This document shows positions 1 through 6,466 of a stretch of DNA of 20,472 nucleotides, one piece after another. The DNA comes from Candidatus Thorarchaeota archaeon. Lineage in GTDB: Archaea; Asgardarchaeota; Thorarchaeia; Thorarchaeales; Thorarchaeaceae. The position numbers and the translations under genes were made by a program. The notes beneath the pieces were generated by a model. That model worked only from the letters and a program-made list of their open reading frames with translations. It was not told the DNA's origin and did not search any database. Location: the NCBI GenBank assembly GCA_016839245.1, contig JAEOUN010000115.1, positions 1 to 20,472 of the forward strand, written 5' to 3'. Within the stretch, counting starts at the first letter, position 1. Every line of letters starts with the position of its first letter.

Positions 1-602
1 CGATATTCTTTCTTCATCTCAGCATATAATTCTGAGTCCAAGAGAAGAGCTTTAGCATAATTTGGACCTCTTTGAGGAATGGTAGATGGTATTACGGTGA
101 AGTTTTCAGGTGAAAGCTCTTCCTCAACAGGTGAACTAGGTGGTTGAGGAGTAATTTGTATCATTTCAGAAGACGGTGTAACCTCAGGAGTGGCCTCAAC
201 TGAAGCTGCTTTTATCGCAATGCTCTCAAGAACCTGAAGATTCATTTCTGATGATTCTTCAAAATCCTCTGGTGGAGGAGGAAGTTCAATTCCTTCAAGA
301 AGTCGAAGAACATTCTTTGTCTTTGCAATAGCTAGTCCAAGTTGGAGCTCTGGAACATATAACACAGTCAATATCCAGTTATCATCCACTGGCGATAGAA
401 CAACAAGTCCCTTTTCGGTATCAATAGTCATAAGACGCAGATCGGTCTTATAGAGTTTGATACTATCTTTTACACGTGGAAAGAGTTCATCGGGGAATGC
501 AAAACTGACAAAAGGTCTTCCAACCTTTGTCATGAGGGAGTACCCAAGAACTTGATCATCAAATCTGAGTTTCGAAAGTGCACGCTCCAAATCTTTGGAC
601 AT
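1..602 (-). CDS. Roadblock/LC7 domain protein with proline-rich linker, copy A (C-terminus cut by window edge)
   Basis: This reading frame is open from an ATG at 602 to the window edge, giving about 200 residues. It begins MSKDLERALSKLRFDDQVLG, and residues 1-105 have the alternating strand/helix pattern of a roadblock/LC7 domain, a fold that dimerises and regulates small GTPases in eukaryotes and prokaryotes. A PPPP-containing acidic linker follows at about 106-180, then the start of a second conserved block (YAKALLLDSELYAEMKK). The domain, the PPPP linker and this last block all align with the protein at 2459-3397, so the two are paralogues. The start is fixed by GAGGTG six bases upstream. 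The missing part should hold winged-helix domains as in the paralogue. The GTPase partner is unknown; a regulatory role is inferred from the fold. Confidence 0.82.
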   Translation of the reverse strand, partial: MSKDLERALSKLRFDDQVLGYSLMTKVGRPFVSFAFPDELFPRVKDSIKLYKTDLRLMTIDTEKGLVVLSPVDDNWILTVLYVPELQLGLAIAKTKNVLRLLEGIELPPPPEDFEESSEMNLQVLESIAIKAASVEATPEVTPSSEMIQITPQPPSSPVEEELSPENFTVIPSTIPQRGPNYAKALLLDSELYAEMKKEY

Positions 603-608
603 AGATCA

Positions 609-639
609 CACCTCACGGACACTAACCTGCGTTGAGGTG
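609..639 (-). promoter_or_regulatory. Possible RNA hairpin hiding the ribosome binding site of roadblock gene A
   Basis: Perfect 7-base arms CACCTCA (609-615) and TGAGGTG (633-639) flank a 17-base loop. In the minus-strand transcript the 3' arm contains the GAGGTG ribosome binding site of the gene starting at 602, so the 5' arm could pair with it and block initiation. The complementarity is visible; regulation is inference. Confidence 0.4.
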
Positions 640-687
640 CCCGTACAACTAATTCTTCCTAAAGTCGTCTGAAAAGGATTGTGGTCA

Positions 688-705
688 TGTTATCAAAATA
701 TAACA
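688..705. promoter_or_regulatory. 18-base inverted repeat over a shared TATA element in the divergent promoter
   Basis: TGTTATCAAAATATAACA has perfect 6-base arms around a 6-base spacer. It includes a TATA-like core readable on both strands. A start about 25 bases away would give a leader of about 50 bases for the gene at 775 and about 70 bases for the gene at 602. An operator for a dimeric regulator over the TATA box would control both genes; this is inferred from symmetry and position only. Confidence 0.4.
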
Positions 706-774
706 GTAGATTATTCAAAAACGGTTAAGTGGAAAAGCAAATTACTCAAAGTACACTCGTAAAGAGGAGATTTG

Positions 775-1341
775 ATGAGAAATCTATTGGCTGGTCTATT
801 TGGAGCAATTATAGGAGCGGTCTTGATTGTAAGTCTTCAAGGGCTTACACAACCGAATTATCCTCAACCATATGAGGTGCTCTGGTTCTTATTTGTAGGA
901 AGTAACGCGCTTCAATCCACATTTCTTGAGATGATAGATATCACCAAGATGCCAGCATATCTGATTACATGGATAATAATAGGAATAATAATTACACCAT
1001 TTTCCAAAAAGGGCTGGAATCTTGTAAGATCAGCATTATGGATTGGAGTTTTTCAGGGAGTTCTTGCACTTGTATCCATTCTCCTAATCAATCCTGAATT
1101 ATGGACAGCGCCAACTAGAAATCTTGACTTATTATACATGTTTTCAGCGTCACTCTTTATTTCTCTGTTTTCATTGATTAGCGCGTTTCCACTATCTATG
1201 ATAATTGACCATATTAGGAAACAAAATGAACCAGCAATTCCAGAAAAGATTGAAACACGCTGTCAGTGTGGAGCAGTGTTTAAATCAAATCCCCTGATAT
1301 GTTCTGAGTGCGGCATGATACTTAGGGAGGAAAAGGATTAG
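775..1341 (+). CDS. Four-helix membrane protein with C-terminal zinc ribbon
   Basis: A 188-residue protein of no family I recognise. Hydrophobic segments at about 4-24, 60-77, 85-106 and 118-144 indicate four membrane helices. The last 30 residues form a soluble tail with C163, C165, C176 and C179 (CxC-x10-CxxC), a likely zinc ribbon. An in-frame TTG sits at 772, but the ATG at 775 is preferred because the GAGGAGA site lies just upstream. The gene is divergent from roadblock gene A across a shared palindromic promoter. It overlaps the convergent gene at 1338 by four bases, so both stop codons share TTAG. The helix count and glycine-rich first helix resemble the neighbouring membrane protein, but I cannot establish homology. 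The zinc ribbon could dock a soluble partner; function unknown. Confidence 0.8.
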   Translation: MRNLLAGLFGAIIGAVLIVSLQGLTQPNYPQPYEVLWFLFVGSNALQSTFLEMIDITKMPAYLITWIIIGIIITPFSKKGWNLVRSALWIGVFQGVLALVSILLINPELWTAPTRNLDLLYMFSASLFISLFSLISAFPLSMIIDHIRKQNEPAIPEKIETRCQCGAVFKSNPLICSECGMILREEKD

Positions 1342-1856
1342 CGATCCCGTGTAATTCCCCCACCAAGAACACCACCAATCGCACAAGCAATACATGGGTA
1401 AATAGCACCTTCAAGAGCAGCTTGCATCATCAGTAGTGAAGCAGGTCCAAAAATAGCCGAGATATCAAATCCGGGAGATATCATGAAGAATAACAACCAA
1501 CAGAGAATGGCTCCAATTATTGCAGAGAACATAGCAGATAGAATGCCGGGAAGAAAATCCTTCGATAATAATCCTGCAACTAGTCCACCAGTCCCCCACG
1601 CAAGAAACATGAGCACGGATGCACCTTGCGCGCCAAAATTGAGGATTGCACCAAGACTAGCTCCTCTCAAAGCTGATGGGTACAGAATGGTTCCGACTAC
1701 TGCTAATCGATATTCAAGTTCGGTGGTACTTAGGAAATCTGTTACAATATTGGAAGAAATCAAGTCTTCAGGCATATAGATTCCAAAAGTCATAACCAAG
1801 AATGTGATAGCAAATGCAGTAATAAGTCCGAATAGCGTGCCTAGACCTTGACCCAA
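1338..1856 (-). CDS. Small four-helix membrane protein, unknown function
   Basis: A 172-residue glycine- and alanine-rich membrane protein with hydrophobic segments at about 6-27, 78-97, 103-126 and 143-166. A loop of about 50 residues between the first and second helices is probably extracytoplasmic. No catalytic motif is evident. The start is a TTG at 1856, chosen because GGAGG lies eight bases upstream. A TATAAAAC element at 1905-1912 gives it its own promoter, although it also lies downstream of the TRAPP-like gene on the same strand and could share its transcript. Proximity to the roadblock and TRAPP-like genes suggests, without proving, that it anchors or cooperates with those soluble proteins. 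Confidence 0.75.
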   Translation of the reverse strand: MGQGLGTLFGLITAFAITFLVMTFGIYMPEDLISSNIVTDFLSTTELEYRLAVVGTILYPSALRGASLGAILNFGAQGASVLMFLAWGTGGLVAGLLSKDFLPGILSAMFSAIIGAILCWLLFFMISPGFDISAIFGPASLLMMQAALEGAIYPCIACAIGGVLGGGITRDR

Positions 1857-1904
1857 AGAGATAGCCTCCGTAATTCACAACTATCTTTTATTCCCGTCTT
1901 TATT

Positions 1905-1912
1905 GTTTTATA
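1905..1912 (-). promoter_or_regulatory. TATA box of the membrane protein gene starting at 1856
   Basis: On the minus strand the sequence reads GGTATAAAACAATAAA, a close match to the archaeal TATA consensus. A start about 25 bases downstream would give a leader of about 25 bases, with GGAGG in the right place before the TTG. Confidence 0.5.
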
Positions 1913-1947
1913 CCTATTCCATATGGCCAAATAGTCAATATCTGAAA

Positions 1948-2454
1948 TCAATCTCGAAGAACCAGTGTCCATGTGCAAGTGTTGTCACCGAGGGCCTTAC
2001 AAGATTCCTGATAACTATCAGCAGAGAAGCCACGTAGCTTCATTACAGCATTAAACACGCCGCTAACGATAGCGCAATACTGAAGACCAGGCATGTCGCC
2101 AATTACAACACCTTGACAAATAGGACAGTTATCATCAGTGAATTTGATTGTCCTCTTATCGTCGCTGATAAATATTGAAGTGAATTCTTGACCCGAGTTT
2201 ACCTTGTATGCAAGTTGCAGTGTTTTGGCAAATTGATCAAAGGAAACTGCGTGTTGTCGTATCTTATCAGCATAGTCCATGAGGAGAGTTTCACCAACAC
2301 GAAATCCGATATCATTCATCTTCCTATTGATTTCTTCTATGCTTTCACTGGTACTCATGAGTAAGTTCATGAGCTCCCGATAACTCGCCTGAAACAGTAC
2401 TTTGGATACTTTTTCAGTCTTTAAAGTCCATCCTAGTTTTCCCTTTACTCCCAT
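1948..2454 (-). CDS. TRAPP subunit Bet3-like / V4R domain protein
   Basis: A 168-residue protein whose residues 20-110 follow the order of conserved blocks in eukaryotic Bet3/TRAPPC3: an LF-x3-Y start, a helix ending ExINRKMNDIGFRVGxxLxxD, a helix of the type FxxxAKTLQLAYKV, then a strand pair before an N-C-P block. Bet3 is the core of the TRAPP tethering and Rab-activating complexes. The C-terminal third instead carries V4R-family features: C110 and C113 (CPIC), C127, and ESCKALGDNTC with C152 and C160. It therefore looks like an intermediate between V4R ligand-binding proteins and Bet3. The position of the acylated cysteine of Bet3 appears to be Ser/Val. The ATG has GAGGTT upstream, and this site overlaps the end of the roadblock gene four bases away, indicating translational coupling. 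Its cargo or ligand is unknown. Confidence 0.82.
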   Translation of the reverse strand: MGVKGKLGWTLKTEKVSKVLFQASYRELMNLLMSTSESIEEINRKMNDIGFRVGETLLMDYADKIRQHAVSFDQFAKTLQLAYKVNSGQEFTSIFISDDKRTIKFTDDNCPICQGVVIGDMPGLQYCAIVSGVFNAVMKLRGFSADSYQESCKALGDNTCTWTLVLRD

Positions 2455-2458
2455 TGAA

Positions 2459-3397
2459 TTAACCTCGCGATACTTTGTCAGTCCTAATATATTTGAGAGT
2501 CTTGCCGCGATATGGAATTGTACTCTGCAATGCTTGGAAATAGGGAATTCCTAGCTCAGTAGCAATTTCTTGAAGTGTACGACTTCCATTACACATTTCC
2601 AGAACAGGACGATGCTCTTTCTTAGTCTTGTTAATGTTGCCTTCAAATAATGGTAGTTCCACTATCTCTTTATGTCCTGGTTCTTGTTCCTCAGGACATT
2701 CAACATCAATAATACTTTCCCTGACACACCATCGTACAACGTCTAAAACGCGTTCAACAGGTTTTGCAAGACGCTCAGCAATCTTGTAGACAGTCATTTT
2801 CTCATCCGCTATGAGAAGAATGTCTACACCTAGATTTGTATGTGCATTTTTCATCTCTAAATTAAGAGCTGAATCAAGAGTCATTGCGTCTGTATATCGT
2901 TTTCCTCTATGTACAACACACCCATGAAAGACTTCTACCTCCATAGGTACTGAGGAATCTTCAACAACTACAGCAATAGGTTGCAGATCATCGTTAACTG
3001 AAACTTCTTCAGTAATAGGTGAAGTTACAATCTCGATTTCCTCTATTGGTATTTCTTCTTCAACAGGAACTGGAGGTGGAGGAAGATCAACCTGCTGCAA
3101 GAGTTCTACGACATCTTTTGTTCTAGTTAACGCAGTACCCAATTGGAGTTCTACAGAGAATAACACTGCAAGAACCCATTTTAGATCAACTCTTGCAAGA
3201 ACGACAATTCCTTCTCCAGTCATAATATTGACTAATTTCATATCACTCCCATGAATTCGTAAAGTGCCTTTAATTTGTGGAAGAACTTCATCCGGAAGTG
3301 AAAATGAAAGGAATGGCTGCCCATCATTAGTAATTAACGCATACCCAGTGACTGAGTCATCAAACTTCAGTTTAGTGAGTACACGTTCGAGTTCCAA
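2459..3397 (-). CDS. Roadblock/LC7 protein with acidic linker and two winged-helix domains, copy B
   Basis: About 312 residues from a TTG at 3397. Residues 1-105 form a roadblock/LC7 domain starting LELERVLTKLKFDDSV, clearly paralogous to the protein at 1-602. A proline- and glutamate-rich linker follows to about residue 165. Two winged-helix-like modules come next, one around KMTVYKIAERLAKPVERVL and one around SRTLQEIATELGIPYFQAL. The TTG is preferred over a GTG at 3472, which would add 25 residues. AGGTG sits eight bases before the TTG in the same context as the paralogue's start, nothing suitable precedes the GTG, and the alignment begins at the TTG. The gene lies between pfkB and the TRAPP-like gene in one transcription unit. 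A role in small-GTPase or membrane regulation is inferred from the roadblock fold and neighbour. Confidence 0.8.
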   Translation of the reverse strand: MELERVLTKLKFDDSVTGYALITNDGQPFLSFSLPDEVLPQIKGTLRIHGSDMKLVNIMTGEGIVVLARVDLKWVLAVLFSVELQLGTALTRTKDVVELLQQVDLPPPPVPVEEEIPIEEIEIVTSPITEEVSVNDDLQPIAVVVEDSSVPMEVEVFHGCVVHRGKRYTDAMTLDSALNLEMKNAHTNLGVDILLIADEKMTVYKIAERLAKPVERVLDVVRWCVRESIIDVECPEEQEPGHKEIVELPLFEGNINKTKKEHRPVLEMCNGSRTLQEIATELGIPYFQALQSTIPYRGKTLKYIRTDKVSRG

Positions 3398-3476
3398 TAG
3401 ATCTGCACCTAACCCCGCAAATTCTATGCAGGTTAGACATTGTATATTGATGTTTAAGTAGCTTTTTGCCACTACT

Positions 3477-4541
3477 TCAAGCCATTTTATTGTGGAGAAA
3501 GTCTATAATCATGCCGCGATCAGGATGTTTCGCATCTTCAGAGGACACATATAGAGCGGCAACGACATTTGCAAGGACTATTCGTTCTGCTGTAGAAAGG
3601 TGAAGAAGCTCTCCATAGATGTCACCGGCATTCCATGCATCTCCTGCACCACAGACAACTCGACTAGTTGTTTCAATTGTAGGTATTGAAATAACTTCAT
3701 CATTAATGATACTCGCTGCAAATTTTGAAGTATGAAGATCAACTCGAACTCCAGTGTCATTAGAAATTATCTTAGCTGCAGGAATCCAAGCATCCTCTTG
3801 CGATACAATGTTCTTCCATTTCGTATCCCGCCCAGTAAGAAACCAAGTAATCCAACCAGCCTCATTCTCGTTTATGCCGAGGATATCAACAATACCTTTC
3901 TTCAGAACATCATTAACTAGTGGTTCAACAAGATGAGGATTGCTAGATGGATCCCCGATATCCATGAAAGTCCTAGCACTTGTTTCAGTCTTAGCAAATG
4001 AAAATAATTGTTCAGCAAGACTTGCTCCATTTTGATTGTGGTTCAAATTCACCAAGGCAATCAGTCCACTTTTTTTTATCAAATCCAAATCATCGTTAGT
4101 TAAGCTGGAGTAAGTAAAATGAGAGGCGGAGCCGCTGTCACTGACCATGAGATTGATTTTACGATTTTGATATTTTGTTTCAATAGACACAGTCATTGAG
4201 AGTTTGCCATCAGAATGAATATGAGTAAGATCTAATTCTTTCGGGGCCAATACCTGTAGTAGATTCGCACCATACTCGTCAGTGGTGACTATTATTTTTG
4301 GATCCAGACCAAGTGCAAGAAGAGCAGATGCTGTGTTTACACAATTCCCACCTTTGCGAATAAATTGCTCATTATGTAGAAGATTACCTCCACCCTGATT
4401 TGCGAGAGTTTCTAAATCATCTATGAAAGTATCAAACTCAGGAATTAAAACAAAGTGGTCAATAAAAAAATCTGGGAGGATTACGGGATAAGGTACTTTA
4501 GGAGGATTCTTGAGGATAGATATGAGCCGTGAAATATCCAT
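3477..4541 (-). CDS. PfkB-family (ribokinase-like) carbohydrate kinase
   Basis: A 354-residue cytoplasmic kinase that should transfer phosphate to a sugar, nucleoside or related alcohol; the substrate cannot be read from the sequence. The N-terminal family signature is GGNCVNTASALLALG near residues 64-78, a GINENEA block near 222-228 matches the NxxE metal/phosphate motif, and the catalytic block GAGDAWNAGD near 298-307 contains the base aspartate. The ATG at 4541 is chosen over an ATG at 4556 because GAGGTG lies seven bases before it and inside the longer version. It starts 31 bases after the eL13 gene ends and ends 79 bases before the roadblock start, so it is probably co-transcribed with both. 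Its link to the roadblock and TRAPP-like proteins is not obvious. Confidence 0.88.
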   Translation of the reverse strand: MDISRLISILKNPPKVPYPVILPDFFIDHFVLIPEFDTFIDDLETLANQGGGNLLHNEQFIRKGGNCVNTASALLALGLDPKIIVTTDEYGANLLQVLAPKELDLTHIHSDGKLSMTVSIETKYQNRKINLMVSDSGSASHFTYSSLTNDDLDLIKKSGLIALVNLNHNQNGASLAEQLFSFAKTETSARTFMDIGDPSSNPHLVEPLVNDVLKKGIVDILGINENEAGWITWFLTGRDTKWKNIVSQEDAWIPAAKIISNDTGVRVDLHTSKFAASIINDEVISIPTIETTSRVVCGAGDAWNAGDIYGELLHLSTAERIVLANVVAALYVSSEDAKHPDRGMIIDFLHNKMA

Positions 4542-4572
4542 TATTGGACACCTCATAGCTCATATATGATAA

Positions 4573-5037
4573 TTACGCCTTTTTTAATGCAGCTTTAACC
4601 ATTGATGTAATTCGATCTTCATCGATTCCAGTCTTTTTAGAAACCTTTTCAATTTCACAATAAGCTAAATCTGAGATTGAAGTGATTCCTGCTGCAACAA
4701 GTAACTCTGCTTCTTCAGCCTTTATTGCCTTAAGAGAGGATAATTCTGCGACAGCATCACTTGCACTTACTTTTGCAGATGGTTTGGCTGATACTTCTTC
4801 CTCTTTAGCTAGTGTTGCAATCAATTGTTCAAGATCTTTCATATATTGTTTAAGACCCTCGATGTTCTCTGGATAAACAGTCTTACGTCTGAGATCAACC
4901 ATTAAACCCATTTTACGGGCATCATTTATTGTCAACTCAGCCTGCAGTATCTCTTCTTTGCTAAAACCACGACCTCGCCTCGGTCGTGCATCACTTGGTG
5001 CCCTTACAGTTGGCTCAGCAATAATATCAAAGCTCAT
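4573..5037 (-). CDS. rpl13e: Large ribosomal subunit protein eL13 with C-terminal helix-hairpin-helix extension
   Basis: A 154-residue protein. Residues about 18-70 match eL13: a basic RPRRGRGFSKEEILQAE start, then ARKMGLMVDLRRK and ENIEGLKQYMKDL. eL13 belongs to the large subunit of eukaryotes and part of the archaea. After an Ala/Ser/Glu-rich linker, residues about 97-154 add a helix-hairpin-helix-like domain (SLKAIKAEEAELLVAAGI then ISDLAYCEIEKVSKKTGI) of the kind found at the start of RadA/Rad51. The archaeal proteins I know are closer to 80 residues, so the extension is unusual. AGGTG lies about eight bases before the ATG. It is the first gene of the presumed run eL13-pfkB-roadblock-TRAPP-like. 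Confidence 0.85.
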   Translation of the reverse strand: MSFDIIAEPTVRAPSDARPRRGRGFSKEEILQAELTINDARKMGLMVDLRRKTVYPENIEGLKQYMKDLEQLIATLAKEEEVSAKPSAKVSASDAVAELSSLKAIKAEEAELLVAAGITSISDLAYCEIEKVSKKTGIDEDRITSMVKAALKKA

Positions 5038-5119
5038 CCATATTCACCTGTCGCGGTTTCGTGCCTTTAGACCACTTATTAGGCTTTCGAGATGGACACA
5101 ATTAATCCAGAAAGAAACA

Positions 5120-5136
5120 ATTCAATTTGAATTCAA
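5120..5136. repeat. AT-rich overlapping inverted repeats upstream of the eL13 gene
   Basis: ATTCAATTTGAATTCAA contains two overlapping palindromes: ATTCAA-T-TTGAAT and TTGAATTCAA. It lies about 85 bases before the eL13 start in the 139-base gap after the DUF72 gene, where the operon promoter should be. Its AT-rich content makes chance a real possibility. Confidence 0.25.
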
Positions 5137-5176
5137 CTCGTGTAATAGAATATGAAATATCTTCCAATAAGCGTTC

Positions 5177-5989
5177 TTAGAAATCGTCTAGAGATGTCTG
5201 ACTGAAAGTGTTCCGCTCCAGCATCTTCTGCAATTTTCGTTCTTGCTTTTGATTAATCATCTCCAACAGACTTAACATTTGAAGAGCATTCATGGGAGCA
5301 TTACCAGCAAAGTGATTATTGAAGTAACCATACGTAGTATCAACGCTATGCATCAGTTGCTGCACCGTTGGTTTCCATTTCTCTAATTCTTCAAGTGAAT
5401 AACGGTAGTTGTACCAGAGCTTCCCACCATGCCCATGCCATCGAATATATGAAAAATCAGTTGTTACCCGCGGATCAATTGGTAATTTTGGTTCATCAAC
5501 AATACAGTGTGCAACCTCATATTTCTCAAGCAATTCCCAAACTGAGCTTACAAGCCAGCTCTCATCACGAAATTCGATTGCATATCTGAAGGGTGATTTG
5601 AGTTGTGAAAAAAAAGTCTCTAAATCAGCCATTGATGAGAGTTTCCAAGGAGGAAGTTGGATCAACAAAACATGAATTCTGTACTCTATTGGTTTTAGTA
5701 TATCATAAAACTCGTTGAGGACTTGACCACCCTCACCAGCAAGATCCAATTTGCAATCATGTGTTACTTTCTTTGGTAATTTTGCAGTGAAGAATTTACT
5801 TCGATCAACTGCAGCCAAGTGCTTTATGAAATTGGAATTTGGTAGGGAATAGAATGTTGAATTAATCTCAGCAGTGTCAAAATATGACAGATACTGTTGT
5901 AGCATTGATTTCCCAGAAGTATAGAAAGATCCCTTCCAATCCTTTTCGTAGGACCATCCACTTGTACCAATATGAAGTCCATGTTTCAT
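5177..5989 (-). CDS. DUF72 family protein (YecE-like TIM barrel)
   Basis: A 270-residue cytoplasmic protein with the recognisable DUF72 blocks: an N-terminal HIGTSGWSY strand, YLSYFDTAEINSTFYSLP, the KLPKKVTH strand, VLLIQLPPW, RYAIEFRDESW, and YIRWHGHGG followed by TTYGYFNNHFAGNAP. The family is widespread in bacteria and archaea and forms a TIM barrel. Conserved His, Asn and Glu/Arg residues suggest an enzyme, but its reaction is not established. Length is normal for the family. The ATG at 5989 is divergent from the gene at 6098, with a TATATA element between them. It ends 139 bases before eL13 and may or may not be read through into that operon. Confidence 0.9.
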   Translation of the reverse strand: MKHGLHIGTSGWSYEKDWKGSFYTSGKSMLQQYLSYFDTAEINSTFYSLPNSNFIKHLAAVDRSKFFTAKLPKKVTHDCKLDLAGEGGQVLNEFYDILKPIEYRIHVLLIQLPPWKLSSMADLETFFSQLKSPFRYAIEFRDESWLVSSVWELLEKYEVAHCIVDEPKLPIDPRVTTDFSYIRWHGHGGKLWYNYRYSLEELEKWKPTVQQLMHSVDTTYGYFNNHFAGNAPMNALQMLSLLEMINQKQERKLQKMLERNTFSQTSLDDF

Positions 5990-6000
5990 TTTCTTCTTCT

Positions 6001-6010
6001 TAATATATAC
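6001..6010. promoter_or_regulatory. TATA-like element in the divergent DUF72 / small-protein intergenic region
   Basis: TAATATATAC is the only strong TATA-like stretch between the two divergent genes. Read rightwards it would start transcription near 6032, after the GTG at 6023, which argues against the longest version of the small protein. Read leftwards it would give DUF72 almost no leader. Confidence 0.35.
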
Positions 6011-6097
6011 TAAATCACGTTTGTGTCTTCCGAATGTATCAATGTGACAAAGATGAGGTTCATAAGAGACTTAGGATATCAAGTAGGTGTGAAATCA

Positions 6098-6409
6098 ATG
6101 AAGGCGGACAATGTTAAAGGAGAATTTGAAAATCTCGAGGTACATATGGGATCTTTAAAGGATAGGAAATTCAAACTGAAGTGTATTGTTACTTATGATG
6201 AGCAGATGCTTATCATGGATGGTGGAAAGAGAGTCTGTCGAATGCATGCCCGAAATATTGGGAATGTTCACCTTGAAAAGAGAGCAATTAGAATCGCTGG
6301 CTTGAATTTTGAGATACTTGAAGGTGATGAGGTTAGTGTGGCCAGTGGCTCAATCCGCCTTGAGATTGGTGATGATGCGCAAGTATGGTATCAAGAACTC
6401 TGGGGCTAG
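6098..6409 (+). CDS. Small soluble protein of unknown function, upstream of glutamine synthetase
   Basis: A protein of 103 residues from the ATG at 6098 that I do not recognise. It has no membrane segment, and its alternating short strands (KFKLKCIVTYDEQMLIMD, AIRIAGLNFEILEGDEVSV) suggest a small beta-rich fold, conceivably PH- or GRAM-like, which is a guess from pattern only. The frame is open back to a GTG at 6023 (128 residues) with an ATG at 6053. The start at 6098 is preferred because AGGTG lies eight bases before it and the TATA element at about 6005 would start transcription beyond 6023. It ends 57 bases before the glutamine synthetase gene with no clear promoter between, so the two are probably co-transcribed. 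Confidence 0.6.
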   Translation: MKADNVKGEFENLEVHMGSLKDRKFKLKCIVTYDEQMLIMDGGKRVCRMHARNIGNVHLEKRAIRIAGLNFEILEGDEVSVASGSIRLEIGDDAQVWYQELWG

Positions 6410-6466
6410 AAACAACATCTTTAACAAGGATATTCAGCAATTCCGTTATCCCAAGGGGCTGGAATT

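Noticed and set aside
1483..1779. Plus-strand open frame of 98 codons
   Set aside because: It lies wholly inside the membrane protein gene on the other strand, which has a ribosome binding site, TATA box and clear membrane helices; this frame has no recognisable features.
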